In this document: one piece after another, positions 32,036 through 41,144 of the stretch
How the letters are laid out: every line of letters starts with the position of its first letter
Numbering within the stretch: the first letter of the stretch is position 1
DNA from: Acidobacteriaceae bacterium
GTDB lineage: Bacteria; Acidobacteriota; Terriglobia; Terriglobales; Acidobacteriaceae
DNA: 61,306 nt
Direction of reading: 5' to 3'
NCBI GenBank assembly: GCA_025356095.1
Contig: JANXUR010000021.1
Span: 1-61,306, forward strand
Notes under the pieces: model-generated
What the model saw: the letters and a program-made list of their open reading frames with translations, nothing else
What the model was told of the DNA's origin: nothing
Database searches by the model: none
Translations under genes and position numbers: made by a program

Positions 32036-32713
32036 GTGAGCAGCGTTACCATTCGCCGGATGCCTCCAATCATGGGAATCATGCCTGAGCGTAACGCCCA
32101 GCCACTACCGGAGCTTGCGCGGATGACTGGGCTAGCCTTGGAAGAGACCGACGACGCCGCATACATGCTGCGGGTGAAGGCTGGCGACGAGGCTGCATTT
32201 GGTTACCTGGTGCAGAAATACCGCCGCGCCATGGTGGGGTTCATGTATCGCAGTTCCCACAATCAGGCGGCGGCTGAAGACTTGGCGCAGGAAGTTTTTC
32301 TCCGGGTCTACCGCTCGCGCGAAAGCTACGAGCCGACGGCCAAGTTCACCACCTGGTTGTACCGGATCGCCACCAACCTGGCGGCGAACCATGCACGGGA
32401 TCATAAAAACGAGCGCCCCGAAAAACAGGTGCTGCTCGATGAACCCAGCGGGGAAAATGGTCAGACGTTCGACCTGCCAGATCCGTCTTTATCCGCTGAG
32501 CAGCATCTGCTGCGGCGGGAGCGCATGGCGGGCATTCGGCGCTGTGTGGAAGCACTGCCCGAAAGGCAGCGCAATGCCGTGCTGATGCACAAGTTTCAGG
32601 GACTCGATTACAAAGAAATTGGCGGCGTGCTGAGTCTGAGTGAGTCGGCTACCAAGTCATTGTTGTTTCGCGCGTACCAGAGTTTGCGCGAGCAGTTGAA
32701 AGAGTATGTTTAG
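32036..32713 (+). CDS. ECF-type RNA polymerase sigma factor
   Basis: 225 residues. Sigma region 2 is 'AYMLRVKAGDEAAFGYLVQKYRRAMVGFMYRSSHNQAAAEDLAQEVFLRVYRSRESYEPTAKFTTWLYRIATNLAANHARDHKN'. Region 4 is 'CVEALPERQRNAVLMHKFQGLDYKEIGGVLSLSESATKSLLFRAYQSLREQL'. No region 3 is present, as expected for group 4. GTG at 32036 is the longest start; ATGs at 32060, 32072 or 32081 are alternatives. The gene for a zinc-type anti-sigma factor follows 11 bases after the stop, so the pair is probably an envelope-stress or extracytoplasmic switch. Confidence 0.93.
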   Translation: MSSVTIRRMPPIMGIMPERNAQPLPELARMTGLALEETDDAAYMLRVKAGDEAAFGYLVQKYRRAMVGFMYRSSHNQAAAEDLAQEVFLRVYRSRESYEPTAKFTTWLYRIATNLAANHARDHKNERPEKQVLLDEPSGENGQTFDLPDPSLSAEQHLLRRERMAGIRRCVEALPERQRNAVLMHKFQGLDYKEIGGVLSLSESATKSLLFRAYQSLREQLKEYV

Positions 32714-32723
32714 GAGTCGCACC

Positions 32724-33251
32724 ATGAATTTCAACGAGATTCCCGGCCAAGTGAACTGTAGTGAAATTCGCGAGAGCATGCTGGAAGTGGCTTCCGGCAC
32801 CAAGCCCTCCCCCGCGATGGCAGATCACCTGCTAGCTTGCAGTGTGTGCGCCACAGAACTGGCTGAGTTCCGCCAGACCATGGCCATGCTCGATGAGTGG
32901 CAAGTCCCCGAGCCATCACCGTACTTTGATACTCGCCTGATGGCGCGAGTGCGCGAACAACAAACCTTGGCCGCCACCCGTAAGGGTTGGCTAGGCTGGA
33001 TGTGGAAACCGGTTCTGGGCGCTGCCATGGCCACCGCGATGTTGGCGGGCGTAGCCGTCTATCGCCAGAGCACAACCCCACCGCCTCAGCAAGCCGCGAT
33101 CAAGCCAGTGGTTTCCGTACCCGCAGACCGGGGCACAGCAGTGGCCGACCTCCAAGCTTTAGACGAGAGCCGCCAGTCTTACTCGGATTTTGAAGTACTG
33201 GATGAGCTACAGCCCGATGGAACACAAGCTTCAGCGAATCAGACGAATTAG
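32724..33251 (+). CDS. Zinc-binding anti-sigma factor, membrane-anchored
   Basis: Residues about 30-45 hold the ZAS motif H-x3-C-x2-C ('MADHLLACSVCATEL'), the sigma-binding domain. A transmembrane segment 'VLGAAMATAMLAGVAVY' lies near residues 97-113, placing the last 60 residues in the periplasm. GGAG lies shortly before the ATG at 32724. It should hold the upstream sigma factor inactive until a signal is sensed. Confidence 0.88.
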   Translation: MNFNEIPGQVNCSEIRESMLEVASGTKPSPAMADHLLACSVCATELAEFRQTMAMLDEWQVPEPSPYFDTRLMARVREQQTLAATRKGWLGWMWKPVLGAAMATAMLAGVAVYRQSTTPPPQQAAIKPVVSVPADRGTAVADLQALDESRQSYSDFEVLDELQPDGTQASANQTN

Positions 33252-33323
33252 TAGTCACCAAATGGCAGTAGATTCACCTTCCACTGCGAGTGGCGTGCGA
33301 GTGAAATTGAAATCGAAATTGAG

Positions 33324-33941
33324 ATGAACCCGAAACTCTACATCCCGGCGCTGTTCCTGAGTCTGCTGGCTGCACTGCCGGCATCGGCCCAGCGCGCGCA
33401 ACCGTTGCGACCGCAGCAGCACCCCCAGCAACAGCAACATCCCAACGCCCGGGGAGGAGGACAACATCCCGCAGCGCACGTGGGAGACTGGCTACGCCAG
33501 TATCGCAGTCTGCCAGCAGGTGAACAGGAAAAGGCTCTGCAAAATGACGGCCAGTTCCGCCAGTTGCCGCCTGCTATGCAGCAGCGTCTAAAAGAGCGTC
33601 TAAATACCTTCAGCAAACTGAGTCCCGAGCAGCAAGACCAGATGCTGAAGCGTATGGAGGTTTGGGAGCATTTGACCCCCGACCAGCGGCAGAGCGTCAC
33701 CAACATGCAAGGGCGAATCCGTCAGATGCCGCAGCAGCGCCAGCAACTGATAGTGAGTACCATCCGCCATATGCGCCAGATGTCGCCCGAAGAACGGCAG
33801 AAGCTCATGGCTTCAGAGAGCTATCTAAGCAACTTTTCGCCAGAAGAGCGGCAGACGCTGAGTCAGGCCATGCAACTGCCCTTTGCCCCCCCAGGAACGG
33901 AAAGCGACCAGGGTGCAGGTGCCGCCCCCGACGAACAGTAA
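33324..33941 (+). CDS. Secreted DUF3106 protein
   Basis: A signal peptide 'MNPKLYIPALFLSLLAALPASAQ' is followed by a Gln/His/Pro-rich stretch and then repeated helical units containing 'LSPEQQDQMLKRMEVWEHLTPDQRQSVTNMQGRIRQMPQQRQQ' and 'MSPEERQKLMASESYLSNFSPEERQTL'. This matches the DUF3106 repeat style. It shares orientation with the sigma/anti-sigma pair and probably its transcript. It may be the periplasmic sensor or a regulon member, as small heat-shock-like or CpxP-like helical proteins are; this is inference. Confidence 0.85.
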   Translation: MNPKLYIPALFLSLLAALPASAQRAQPLRPQQHPQQQQHPNARGGGQHPAAHVGDWLRQYRSLPAGEQEKALQNDGQFRQLPPAMQQRLKERLNTFSKLSPEQQDQMLKRMEVWEHLTPDQRQSVTNMQGRIRQMPQQRQQLIVSTIRHMRQMSPEERQKLMASESYLSNFSPEERQTLSQAMQLPFAPPGTESDQGAGAAPDEQ

Positions 33942-33970
33942 ACGACAGTAGGCAAGAGTAAACGCACAGT

Positions 33971-34003
33971 CTTCACCTAGCCTTCACCTAGCCTTCACCT
34001 AGC
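33971..34003. repeat. 11-bp tandem repeat
   Basis: CTTCACCTAGC occurs three times head to tail in the gap after the DUF3106 gene. It is not part of the hairpin that follows. Confidence 0.9.
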
Positions 34004-34024
34004 CTCTCGATAAGCCCACCCCGA

Positions 34025-34046
34025 CGCCCTCCCCCTGCGGAGGGCG
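34025..34046 (+). terminator. Probable terminator after the sigma operon
   Basis: CGCCCTCC pairs with GGAGGGCG around a six-base loop, followed by GCCGCTTTTGGG. The T run is short and slightly distant, so this is a moderate candidate. Confidence 0.5.
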
Positions 34047-34155
34047 GCCGCTTTTGGGCCCTCCTTACTGCGCTGATTCTCCTTATTGGTTCTAGGTGGC
34101 GGCTCTGCGTGGTAGCATCGTCCGCAGATTCGCCTGATTCATCACGAGGTGGCTG

Positions 34156-35622
34156 ATGCACTCACACTATTTTTCTTGTTCGTTGCTTCGCCCGATTCGA
34201 ATCGCGATGATGGCTGCGGTTCTGGCCAGTCTTGCTCCACTCGTGGCCGCCTCAAGTGCCCTTGCCGCTCCGCCGCCGACGCGCAAGGTTGCGGCTCAAG
34301 CGAATCATCCTCTTGCCGACCCGAGCATTGCCGCAGCATTGCAGCAGGTTTCCTCATCACGCATTCAAGCCACCATCGCCAAGCTGGTGAGCTTTGGCAC
34401 GCGGCAGACGATCTCCGCACAAGACGCTGACTCCATTGCCGCTGGACGCGGCATCGGGGCTGCCCGCGAGTGGATCCGAGCGGAGTTCGAGCGCTACGCA
34501 AAGGATTGCGATGGGTGCCTTGAAGTGAAGACCGACAGCTTCTTACAACCCGCCGCAGACCGCATTCCCGCCCCAATTCAGTTGACGAATGTTTATGCGG
34601 TGCTGAAGGGGGCTGACCCGGCGAATGCGGATCGGGTAGTACTGGTCACCGGCCACTATGACTCGCGTAACAGTGACACGCTCGATGCCAAGGGTGGCGC
34701 TCCCGGTGCCAACGATGACGCCAGCGGCACTGCCGTGAGCCTCGAATGCGCCCGTGTGCTAAGCCAGTTGAGCCTGAAATACAAATTTCCCGCGACCATA
34801 ATCTTCCTTACCGTCGCAGGCGAAGAGCAAGGATTGAATGGCAGCGGCCACTTCGCCAAATTCATGCGTGAACAGCAAGAGGCTGCGGGATGGAAGCTCG
34901 AAGCAGTGCTGAACAACGACATCGTGGGCGGCGACAAAAGCCCGGGGCAAGATGCTGCCGTGGTGCGCGTGTTTAGTGAAGGCCTGCCCGCTGCGGCGGA
35001 TGAAAAGCAGATCGCCCGCATTCGTGGCCTGGGCGGTGAGAGCGATTCTCCATCGCGCGAACTGGCGCGCTATGTCGCTGAAACCGGACGCAACTACAAC
35101 ACCGGCCTCAAACCCGTGCTGACCTTTCGGCTCGACCGCTATCTGCGCGGCGGCGACCACTACTCGTTCAACAAAGAAGGCTTTGCCGCCGTTCGCTTCA
35201 CCGAACTGCAGGAGAACTACACGCGCCAGCACCAGAATGTGCGCTCGGAAAACGGCATCGCCTACGGCGATACGCCCGATCATGTGGACTACAACTATGT
35301 GGCTCGAGTGGCGCGGCTCAATGCCGCAACGCTGGCATCGCTCGCCTCGGCACCCGCGCCTCCAGCGAACGTGAAGCTGCTGGCCAAGGACTTGGAGAAT
35401 GTCTCCACGCTAACGTGGGATGCCTCACCCGGCGCCTTGGCGACGAGCTACGAAGTAGTGTGGCGGACAACTTCCAGCCCGGATTGGGAACATAGCAATA
35501 GCGCCGGAAGCAAGACCACAATCACCCTGCCGATTTCAAAAGACAACGTGATTTTCGCCGTGCGCTCCGTCGGCAAAGACGGGCACAAGAGTCTGCCAGT
35601 CGTGCCCGCGCCGGAGCGGTAG
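34156..35622 (+). CDS. Secreted M28 family peptidase with C-terminal beta domain
   Basis: A signal peptide lies in the first 38 residues ('IAMMAAVLASLAPLVAASSALA'). M28 zinc ligands are seen: 'LVTGHYDSRN' (His), 'APGANDDASGTAVSLECARVL' (Asp), 'LTVAGEEQGLNGSGHFAKF' (Glu-Glu) and 'LNNDIVGG' (Asp). 'RYLRGGDHYSFNKEGFAAVRF' carries the last His. Residues about 395-488 form a fibronectin-III-like domain ('PPANVKLLAKDLENVSTLTWDASPGALATSYEVVWRTT'), perhaps for substrate or cell-surface binding. The gene appears to be monocistronic. Confidence 0.93.
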   Translation: MHSHYFSCSLLRPIRIAMMAAVLASLAPLVAASSALAAPPPTRKVAAQANHPLADPSIAAALQQVSSSRIQATIAKLVSFGTRQTISAQDADSIAAGRGIGAAREWIRAEFERYAKDCDGCLEVKTDSFLQPAADRIPAPIQLTNVYAVLKGADPANADRVVLVTGHYDSRNSDTLDAKGGAPGANDDASGTAVSLECARVLSQLSLKYKFPATIIFLTVAGEEQGLNGSGHFAKFMREQQEAAGWKLEAVLNNDIVGGDKSPGQDAAVVRVFSEGLPAAADEKQIARIRGLGGESDSPSRELARYVAETGRNYNTGLKPVLTFRLDRYLRGGDHYSFNKEGFAAVRFTELQENYTRQHQNVRSENGIAYGDTPDHVDYNYVARVARLNAATLASLASAPAPPANVKLLAKDLENVSTLTWDASPGALATSYEVVWRTTSSPDWEHSNSAGSKTTITLPISKDNVIFAVRSVGKDGHKSLPVVPAPER

Positions 35623-35671
35623 GGACCAATCTTTCCTTTTAACTTAAGCGCGTTGAAGCGGTAAGCGACAT

Positions 35672-36589
35672 TTATCGCATCAAGTTCTTCGCCACGAACA
35701 CCGCATTCGCCGGGCGTTCCGCCAATCGCCGCATGAAGTAGGGATACCACTCCGTCCCGAAGGGAATGTAAACCCGCATCCGCCAGCCCTCTTTCACCAG
35801 CTTTACCTGCAGGTCGCGACGAACCCCGTACAGCATCTGGAACTCGAATTGTTCGGGCGCGATTTTCTCGGCTCGGGCAAAGCGCGTCGCCTCCTCGATC
35901 ATCACCGGATCATGCGTCGCCAGCCCATGATAGATGCCGCTCTTCATCATCATCTTCATTAGCTTGCCGTAGTTCGCGTCCACATCTTGCTTTTCTGGAA
36001 AGGCAATGTCCGCAGGCTCTTTATATGCGCCCTTGCACAAGCGGATGCGGATGCGGTCGCCCAGCAAATCTTCTACATCTTTCTGCGAGCGATGCAGATA
36101 CGCCTGAATCACCGCGCCGATGTGACCCGCGTGGCCGGGGCGACGGTGCAGTTCGCGAACAAAATCCACCGTGCGCTGGGTGTAAGGTGAGCCTTCCATA
36201 TCAATGCGAACAAAGCTGCCCATGGCCGCCGCGTGCGCCACCAGATTGCTCACCATTTCAATCGCAGCCGTCGGGTCCACGTCGAGACCCATGTGCGTCA
36301 ACTTCAGGCTGACATTGGCGTTCAGGTCGCGCAGCGCGATTTGCTCCAGCAAATCTACATACAGCGCGACGCTATGCCGCGCCTCATCGAGGTTCGTCAC
36401 GTTTTCGCCCAGGTTGTCGAGCGTCGCGCTCATCCCGATTCGGTTCATCTCCTCGGTGGCGCGGAGGGCATCGTCAATGAAATTACCTGCCACAAAGCGC
36501 TGGGCAAAGCGGCTGCCAAAGGCGGAATCCTCCGCAAACGAGCGAATGCGCTTGCTCTCGGACATGTAGAGAAAGAGCTGCTTCAACAA
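35672..36589 (-). CDS. Proline dehydrogenase
   Basis: A monofunctional FAD-dependent enzyme oxidising proline to pyrroline-5-carboxylate and passing electrons to quinones. Barrel motifs are seen: 'VSLKLTHMGLDVD', 'FVRIDMEGSPYTQRTVDFV', 'GAVIQAYLHRSQKD', 'IRIRLCKGAYKEPADIAFPEKQDVDANY', 'GLATHDPVMIEEA' and 'FEFQMLYGVRRDLQ'. The start is probably TTG at 36589, because GGAGG stands seven bases before it and it yields 'MLKQLFLYMSES'. A GTG at 36610 is the longer option. 305 residues is normal. The partner P5C dehydrogenase is not in the window. Confidence 0.94.
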   Translation of the reverse strand: MLKQLFLYMSESKRIRSFAEDSAFGSRFAQRFVAGNFIDDALRATEEMNRIGMSATLDNLGENVTNLDEARHSVALYVDLLEQIALRDLNANVSLKLTHMGLDVDPTAAIEMVSNLVAHAAAMGSFVRIDMEGSPYTQRTVDFVRELHRRPGHAGHIGAVIQAYLHRSQKDVEDLLGDRIRIRLCKGAYKEPADIAFPEKQDVDANYGKLMKMMMKSGIYHGLATHDPVMIEEATRFARAEKIAPEQFEFQMLYGVRRDLQVKLVKEGWRMRVYIPFGTEWYPYFMRRLAERPANAVFVAKNLMR

Positions 36590-36681
36590 GATGAGGCCTC
36601 CGGCAAACACAGGCAGGAATGGTCAGGGATGTTTTATCACAGCCGGAGGCAAGGTAGGGTGAGCGGTGGCACACGGACCCC

Positions 36682-37620
36682 TTAGAGCCGGTGGTGGTGC
36701 TCCAGGAACTTCTCAACCTCCAGCGCGGCCATGCAGCCGGTGCCAGCCGCGGTAATCGCCTGGCGATAGCGGCGATCCGAAACGTCTCCGCTGGCAAACA
36801 CGCCGGGGACCTTGGTGAACACGTAGTCGGTCGTCTTCAGGTAGCCATCCATGTCGGCATCAAGCTGGCCGGCGAAAGCGCCTGCGTTGGGCACGTGGCC
36901 TATGCCCAAAAACAGCGCGCTGGTGGGGAAGTCCCAAACCACGTCGGTCTTCAAATTCCGCAGCTTCAGGCCGGTCACTTCTTTCGCCGAAACGTCGTAC
37001 ACATCCTCCACCACCGTATCGGTGAGGAAGGCAATCTTCGGATTCGTGCGGGCGCGCTCTAACATGATCGCCGACGCGCGAAACTCCTCGCGGCGGTGAA
37101 TGATGGTGACTTTGCTGGCAAAGCGAGTAAGGAATGTGGCTTCTTCCATCGCGGTATCGCCGCCGCCAATCACTACTACTTCTTTGCCGGAAAAGAAAAA
37201 TCCATCGCAGGTGGCGCACGAAGAGACGCCATGGCCAATCAGGGCCTGCTCATGCGGCAGCCCCAGCCAGCGCGCCGAAGCACCACTGGCGATGATGAGC
37301 GTATGGGTCTGAAGCGTGTCTTTGCCCACCGTCAGCTTGAACGGACGCTGGCTCAGGTCGGCCGCCGTCAAGTGCCCCACACGATATTCTGCGCCAAACT
37401 TCTGCGCCTGCTTTTTGATGTTTTCCACCAATTCGGGCCCTTGAATACCGTCTGGAAAGCCGGGAAAGTTTTCTACCAGCGTGGTGATAGAAAGCTGCCC
37501 GCCGGGCTCATGCCCTTCGATCACCAGCGGCTTTAGGTTGGCGCGCGCGGCGTACAACGCAGCAGTATTGCCGGAACAGCCAGAGCCAAGGATCACAACA
37601 TTGCGAATCGTATCGGTCAT
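36682..37620 (-). CDS. trxB: Thioredoxin reductase TrxB
   Basis: An NADPH-dependent flavoenzyme reducing thioredoxin. The FAD motif 'NVVILGSGCSGNTAALYAARANLKPLVIEG' opens the protein. The redox disulfide is in 'VSSCATCDGFFFSGKEVVVIGGGDTAMEEATFL', which also carries the NADPH-binding GGGDTA. 'GVFASGDVSDRRYRQAITAAGTGCMAALEVEKFL' closes the FAD site. The ATG at 37620 gives the usual length of 312; the open frame upstream is not coding. A nine-base unit GTCGGTGCA-like is repeated three times just upstream (about 37626-37652). Confidence 0.96.
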   Translation of the reverse strand: MTDTIRNVVILGSGCSGNTAALYAARANLKPLVIEGHEPGGQLSITTLVENFPGFPDGIQGPELVENIKKQAQKFGAEYRVGHLTAADLSQRPFKLTVGKDTLQTHTLIIASGASARWLGLPHEQALIGHGVSSCATCDGFFFSGKEVVVIGGGDTAMEEATFLTRFASKVTIIHRREEFRASAIMLERARTNPKIAFLTDTVVEDVYDVSAKEVTGLKLRNLKTDVVWDFPTSALFLGIGHVPNAGAFAGQLDADMDGYLKTTDYVFTKVPGVFASGDVSDRRYRQAITAAGTGCMAALEVEKFLEHHHRL

Positions 37621-37697
37621 AAGTAGTCGGTGCAGTCGGTGTAGTCGGTTCAAGCGCGAAATCAGTCCAACAGGTCTTACCCGTTTAGATGGCGGAA

Positions 37698-37715
37698 GGC
37701 GCATTTCGATGCGCC
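37698..37715. other. TTCG-tetraloop hairpin upstream of trxB
   Basis: GGCGCAT and ATGCGCC form a perfect 7-bp stem around the extra-stable TTCG loop, 78 bases upstream of the trxB start. It could be an mRNA leader structure or a REP fragment. Confidence 0.4.
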
Positions 37716-37831
37716 GGTACCACCCTGCGACGGCTAACGCCCTGAGCTTATTGCCTTTTGCAGTCTTTTGGAGTGCTTGCCTGCGATTGTAAATCAGCCG
37801 CACCGGCGGCGAAGGTTGTTAAAATCCAGAG

Positions 37832-38032
37832 ATGGCAAACCTGTGTCTAGTCTATGGAATGCGCCTGCTGCCAGCGGACGATATCGCTGAACTCGGCGAG
37901 GCGACGATTAAGCTAAAGAACGGTCGCGAAGCCCACGTCACTCTCCACGTGCTGGAGGGCGGCAAAGAAGAGATTGAAAAACAACTGAAGATCAGCGTGG
38001 ACTCATTCTTCGACTTCTACCCCGAAATATAG
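37832..38032 (+). CDS. Small hypothetical protein (66 residues)
   Basis: 'MANLCLVYGMRLLPADDIAEL' followed by 'GEATIKLKNGREAHVTLHVLEGGKEEIEKQLKISVDSFFDFYPEI' looks like a compact alpha/beta protein with no signal peptide. The start is clear (ATG with AGAG upstream) and the composition is natural. No function is recognised. It lies between divergent trxB and the SpoIIE phosphatase gene. Confidence 0.65.
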   Translation: MANLCLVYGMRLLPADDIAELGEATIKLKNGREAHVTLHVLEGGKEEIEKQLKISVDSFFDFYPEI

Positions 38033-38153
38033 CCGCGCCGCGGCCTACTCCGCATGGTCCGGGGGGCATACCCGGCGGTCATCGTGGCGAAGTGCCATAC
38101 ACCTTCGGCTCAGATTTCTCGTCCAACTGCCTATAATCATCGGAGAGGTGTTC

Positions 38154-40322
38154 GTGGTCTCCCGCTGGCTGCATGAAATGCAAATCGGTCTAAAACTCCG
38201 GGGCTGGTACCCGCAGAGCCGAATCGCGCGCCTGACGGTTTACACGCTTGCCGCGCTGCTCGGCTCAGAAGCGCTGGTGGTACTGTTTGGCCTGCTCGGC
38301 TGGACCACGCCAGCCACCTGGCTGAGTAGCCTTGGCATTTTTCTTCTGCCGCTGCTGGTCGTTCTGCTGGCCATCCTTGCCTTCCGCTGGCTCAAGCAGA
38401 ATCTGATGTGGCGACTGCGCAACCGGCTGATCGTCACCTACGTCTTTATTGGCGTCATTCCCCTGGTGCTGCTGGCCACCATGGCGGGCGTAGCCTTCTA
38501 CCTTTTTGCTGGCCAGTTCGCCAACTTTCTGGTCACCAGTTCCCTGGATGAACAACTGGAAGGTTTGCGCTCGGCGGGCGTGGTGGTCGCGCATGAAATC
38601 TCCGCCCACGGCGTGCCCAGCCAGAAGCTCGCCCCTTACCTTACGCAACTGGAAAGCACACACCCGGAGTGGGCGGGCCGCGTGATTGAGGTGTGGCGCG
38701 ATGGCAGGCAGGTGTATCCGGAAGGCACCGCTGTGATTGATCTGCCCGACTTTATTCGGCAACCCGCCAACGCCAAAAAAAAAGACTTTAGCAGTCTTGC
38801 CGATGATCACGGTGCCCTGTTCCTGCGGGCCGCCGTTTCCATTCCTGACCGCAACTCACGCCTTACCGTGGTGGTGAGTGAAGCCTTTAACAAAGCGCTG
38901 CTCGCTCGCATTGCTGACGGATTAGGGCAACTTACGCTTTTCACGGTAGACATGGACGCAGCGCCGGCGGTGAACGATACCACGTCTACCGGCGCCAAGC
39001 TGGATCTGAAACGCTCCGGCAGCAGCTCCGGACCCGTTTCCATGAACGGAAAAGCACCCAGACTGGCTCTTTCTGCGGGCGACCTGCCCCCGGCGGCCCG
39101 GTTTTTAGATCTTGAAATCCCCTTCGGCACACCGCTTGCCGTCTCCAATTGGACTTCTGGCGAGCGCAGCGTCAGCGCCCTGATGCAGGTACGCACCCGG
39201 CCTTCCCTGCTCTACGGGCGCCTCTTCGGAGCCCTTGGGCAGTTTTCTTCGGCCGTGGAATACGCCTTGTTCGCCATCGCAGCCGTCTTCGCTTTGATCG
39301 AACTCTTTGCACTGCTGGTTGGTTTGCGGCTCTCTCGCACCATCACCGGATCGGTGGCCAACCTCTATGACGCCACCGGACACATCAATGCCGGAGACTT
39401 CAGCCACCGCATCTCCGTGCAATCGCGCGATCAGCTCGCCGAGCTGCAAATATCGTTCAATGCTATGACGCAATCCATTGAACGGCTGATTGTGGAGCAG
39501 AAGGAAAAACAGCGGCTGGAAAATGAGCTTAGCATTGCGCAGGAGGTACAGGCGCAGCTCTTCCCTAAACAGGTCTCCGCGCTGGAGTCACTGGAGGTTT
39601 TTGGCTTCTGCCGTCCCGCGCGCACGGTGAGTGGTGACTATTATGACTTCCTGACGCTCAACGCCGACCGTATGTGCCTCGCCGTCGGCGACATCAGCGG
39701 CAAAGGCATTTCGGCCGCCTTGCTGATGGCAACCATTCACTCCGCAGTTCGCGCCTACTCGCTAGAAGGTGTGCCGCAACTTGCCGGTCACGTTGCTGCC
39801 GGCAGCCAAAGCTCCGGCACTGTGATGATGGCGCACACTGCTGGCGCGGGAGGCTCCGCAGGACAACTGCTTACCCTGCTGAATCATCAGCTCTACCACA
39901 GCACACCCACGGAAAAATATGCCACCATGTTTGTCGGCTTTTACGACGGAACTACCCGGCAGCTTACCTACTCCAATGGCGGCCACTTGCCGCCAGCGGT
40001 AATGGCTAGTGACGGCTCGGCACGCATGCTCACCACCGGCGGAACGGTGGTCGGGCTCTTTCCCGACTGCTACTACCCCGAAGCGACTGTAGAGTTGCAG
40101 CCCGGGGATCTCTTTATCGCATGGAGCGACGGCGTAACCGAGCCGGAAAACGATTTTGGCGAGTTTGGCGAGAACCGCCTGCTGGCACTGGTACGCGAGC
40201 ATCGCAATGAGCCGCTGCAGCGCATCTGCGAAATCGTTACTGCATCCGTAGATGACTGGATCGGTGCCAATGAGCAGCCCGACGATGTGACGCTGGTGCT
40301 GGCGCGGGCGCGACGAAACTAG
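38154..40322 (+). CDS. Membrane-bound SpoIIE/RsbU-type PP2C phosphatase with HAMP domain
   Basis: A sensor phosphatase of the partner-switching type that should dephosphorylate an anti-anti-sigma (STAS) protein. Two or three N-terminal hydrophobic segments (about residues 25-50, 55-80, 95-125) precede an extracytoplasmic sensory region. Another membrane segment (about 370-395, 'ALFAIAAVFALIELFALLVGLRLSR') leads into HAMP ('SVANLYDATGHINAGDFSHRISVQSRDQLAELQISFNAM'). The coiled linker 'RLENELSIAQEVQAQLFP' comes next. The phosphatase shows 'GDYYDFLTLNADRMCLAVGDISGKGISAALLMA', 'FVGFYDGTTRQLTYSNGGHLPP' and 'FIAWSDGVTEPEN' (metal Asp residues). GTG at 38154 has GGAGAG six bases before; GTG at 38148 abuts it. 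No STAS or anti-sigma kinase gene is adjacent. Confidence 0.93.
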   Translation: MVSRWLHEMQIGLKLRGWYPQSRIARLTVYTLAALLGSEALVVLFGLLGWTTPATWLSSLGIFLLPLLVVLLAILAFRWLKQNLMWRLRNRLIVTYVFIGVIPLVLLATMAGVAFYLFAGQFANFLVTSSLDEQLEGLRSAGVVVAHEISAHGVPSQKLAPYLTQLESTHPEWAGRVIEVWRDGRQVYPEGTAVIDLPDFIRQPANAKKKDFSSLADDHGALFLRAAVSIPDRNSRLTVVVSEAFNKALLARIADGLGQLTLFTVDMDAAPAVNDTTSTGAKLDLKRSGSSSGPVSMNGKAPRLALSAGDLPPAARFLDLEIPFGTPLAVSNWTSGERSVSALMQVRTRPSLLYGRLFGALGQFSSAVEYALFAIAAVFALIELFALLVGLRLSRTITGSVANLYDATGHINAGDFSHRISVQSRDQLAELQISFNAMTQSIERLIVEQKEKQRLENELSIAQEVQAQLFPKQVSALESLEVFGFCRPARTVSGDYYDFLTLNADRMCLAVGDISGKGISAALLMATIHSAVRAYSLEGVPQLAGHVAAGSQSSGTVMMAHTAGAGGSAGQLLTLLNHQLYHSTPTEKYATMFVGFYDGTTRQLTYSNGGHLPPAVMASDGSARMLTTGGTVVGLFPDCYYPEATVELQPGDLFIAWSDGVTEPENDFGEFGENRLLALVREHRNEPLQRICEIVTASVDDWIGANEQPDDVTLVLARARRN

Positions 40323-40440
40323 CTCAGTCGGTGCGAGGAGGCGCGTAATTGCGGCGCACGGTTGAACAAGACACTGGCGAGCCTTACCGGGGAAACTGGT
40401 TGCAACGGTATCAGATTGTGAAGAAATCTGGTCTGCTGCG

Positions 40441-40497
40441 AAATTAAACCTTACTACAGTAATTTAGTTAGCATACTTTTATTCCGGGCCGCGATTT
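40441..40497 (+). repeat. 57-bp dispersed intergenic element, copy C
   Basis: It has the same box order and spacing as copy A at 6093-6149: AAATTAAA, ACTACAGTAAT, a 20-base block ending TTTTATTCCGG, then CGATTT. Here the centre TTACTACAGTAA is a 12-base palindrome. This copy sits between two convergent genes, so it cannot be a simple upstream operator for either. Confidence 0.7.
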
Positions 40498-40595
40498 TGC
40501 TTTACGATTTCTGTTTCCCCGCCGCTCACGGTCCCCCCTGCCAGCACTCCCGGTCCTGCCAACCCTTCCAGCAGCGTCGTCGCCCGAATGCACAA

Positions 40596-40631
40596 AGCCG
40601 CGCCGACGGCGGTTACCGTCATGGCGCGGCT
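40596..40631 (-). terminator. Terminator of the heptad-rich gene
   Basis: AGCCGCGCC (40596-40604) pairs with GGCGCGGCT (40623-40631). Within it GACGG pairs with CCGTC around a six-base loop, with a two-base bulge. On the minus strand it is followed by TTTGTG, 40 bases after the stop of the gene ending at 40671. Confidence 0.65.
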
Positions 40632-40670
40632 GGTTGCAACTGCAAAACAGCAAAGCGGAAACGTGGCTGG

Positions 40671-41144
40671 CTACGCGTTCACGCTCACCGGCGGCACCGG
40701 AGCTGCCCCGCCTGCATCATCACCCGGCTTGATGGTCGGCGGACCCGCCGGGCCTCCCGGGTTGTTGGACTGGTAGAACGCCGCAAAATCAGACCGCAAC
40801 TGCTTGCGATCTGAGGTCACCTGATCCAGCGCAGCCTTTGCAGCCGTAGCGTCGCCTGCCTGCACCGCCTGCTTATACGAAGCAACATCGGTCTGATAGC
40901 CCTTGACCTCGGTGCGCAAGGAACCCACCGCCGTGCGGTCGGTTTGAATGGTCGTTGTGAGCTGCTTGGCCGCGTCAAAAGCCTGCTGCGCTCCCGCTTG
41001 GTCGCCCGCTTGAATGTCCTGCCGAGCCTGCTGCACGTCTTGGTTTCGCTGCTTTACATCATTACGAACGGCACCCACATCGCTCTTGAACTGGTTGCGC
41101 AGGTCAGAGGAGAAGGCGGAGAAGTTGGAAATTGCTGAACTCAT
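40671..41144 (-). CDS. Heptad-rich hypothetical protein
   Basis: 157 residues starting 'MSSAISNFSAFSSDLRNQFKSDVGAVRNDVKQRNQDVQQARQDIQAGDQAGAQQAFDAAKQ'. Two to three near-repeats of about 55 residues rich in Gln, Asp and Ala suggest a long coiled coil. The last 35 residues are Pro/Gly/Ala-rich and disordered. GGAG lies a few bases before the ATG at 41144. No signal peptide is evident. It resembles small structural or stress proteins; no family is claimed. Confidence 0.75.
   Translation of the reverse strand: MSSAISNFSAFSSDLRNQFKSDVGAVRNDVKQRNQDVQQARQDIQAGDQAGAQQAFDAAKQLTTTIQTDRTAVGSLRTEVKGYQTDVASYKQAVQAGDATAAKAALDQVTSDRKQLRSDFAAFYQSNNPGGPAGPPTIKPGDDAGGAAPVPPVSVNA

Larger units (their letters stand above)
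40323..40670. other. Convergent gap with dispersed element and terminator
   Basis: No gene is seen between the phosphatase and the convergent heptad-rich gene. It contains the 57-bp element copy C (40441-40497) and a long hairpin (40596-40631). Confidence 0.6.

Noticed and set aside
37832-38032. CooT-type nickel-binding protein
   Set aside because: Size and a Cys near the N terminus fit loosely, but the CooT sequence pattern is not present; kept as hypothetical.
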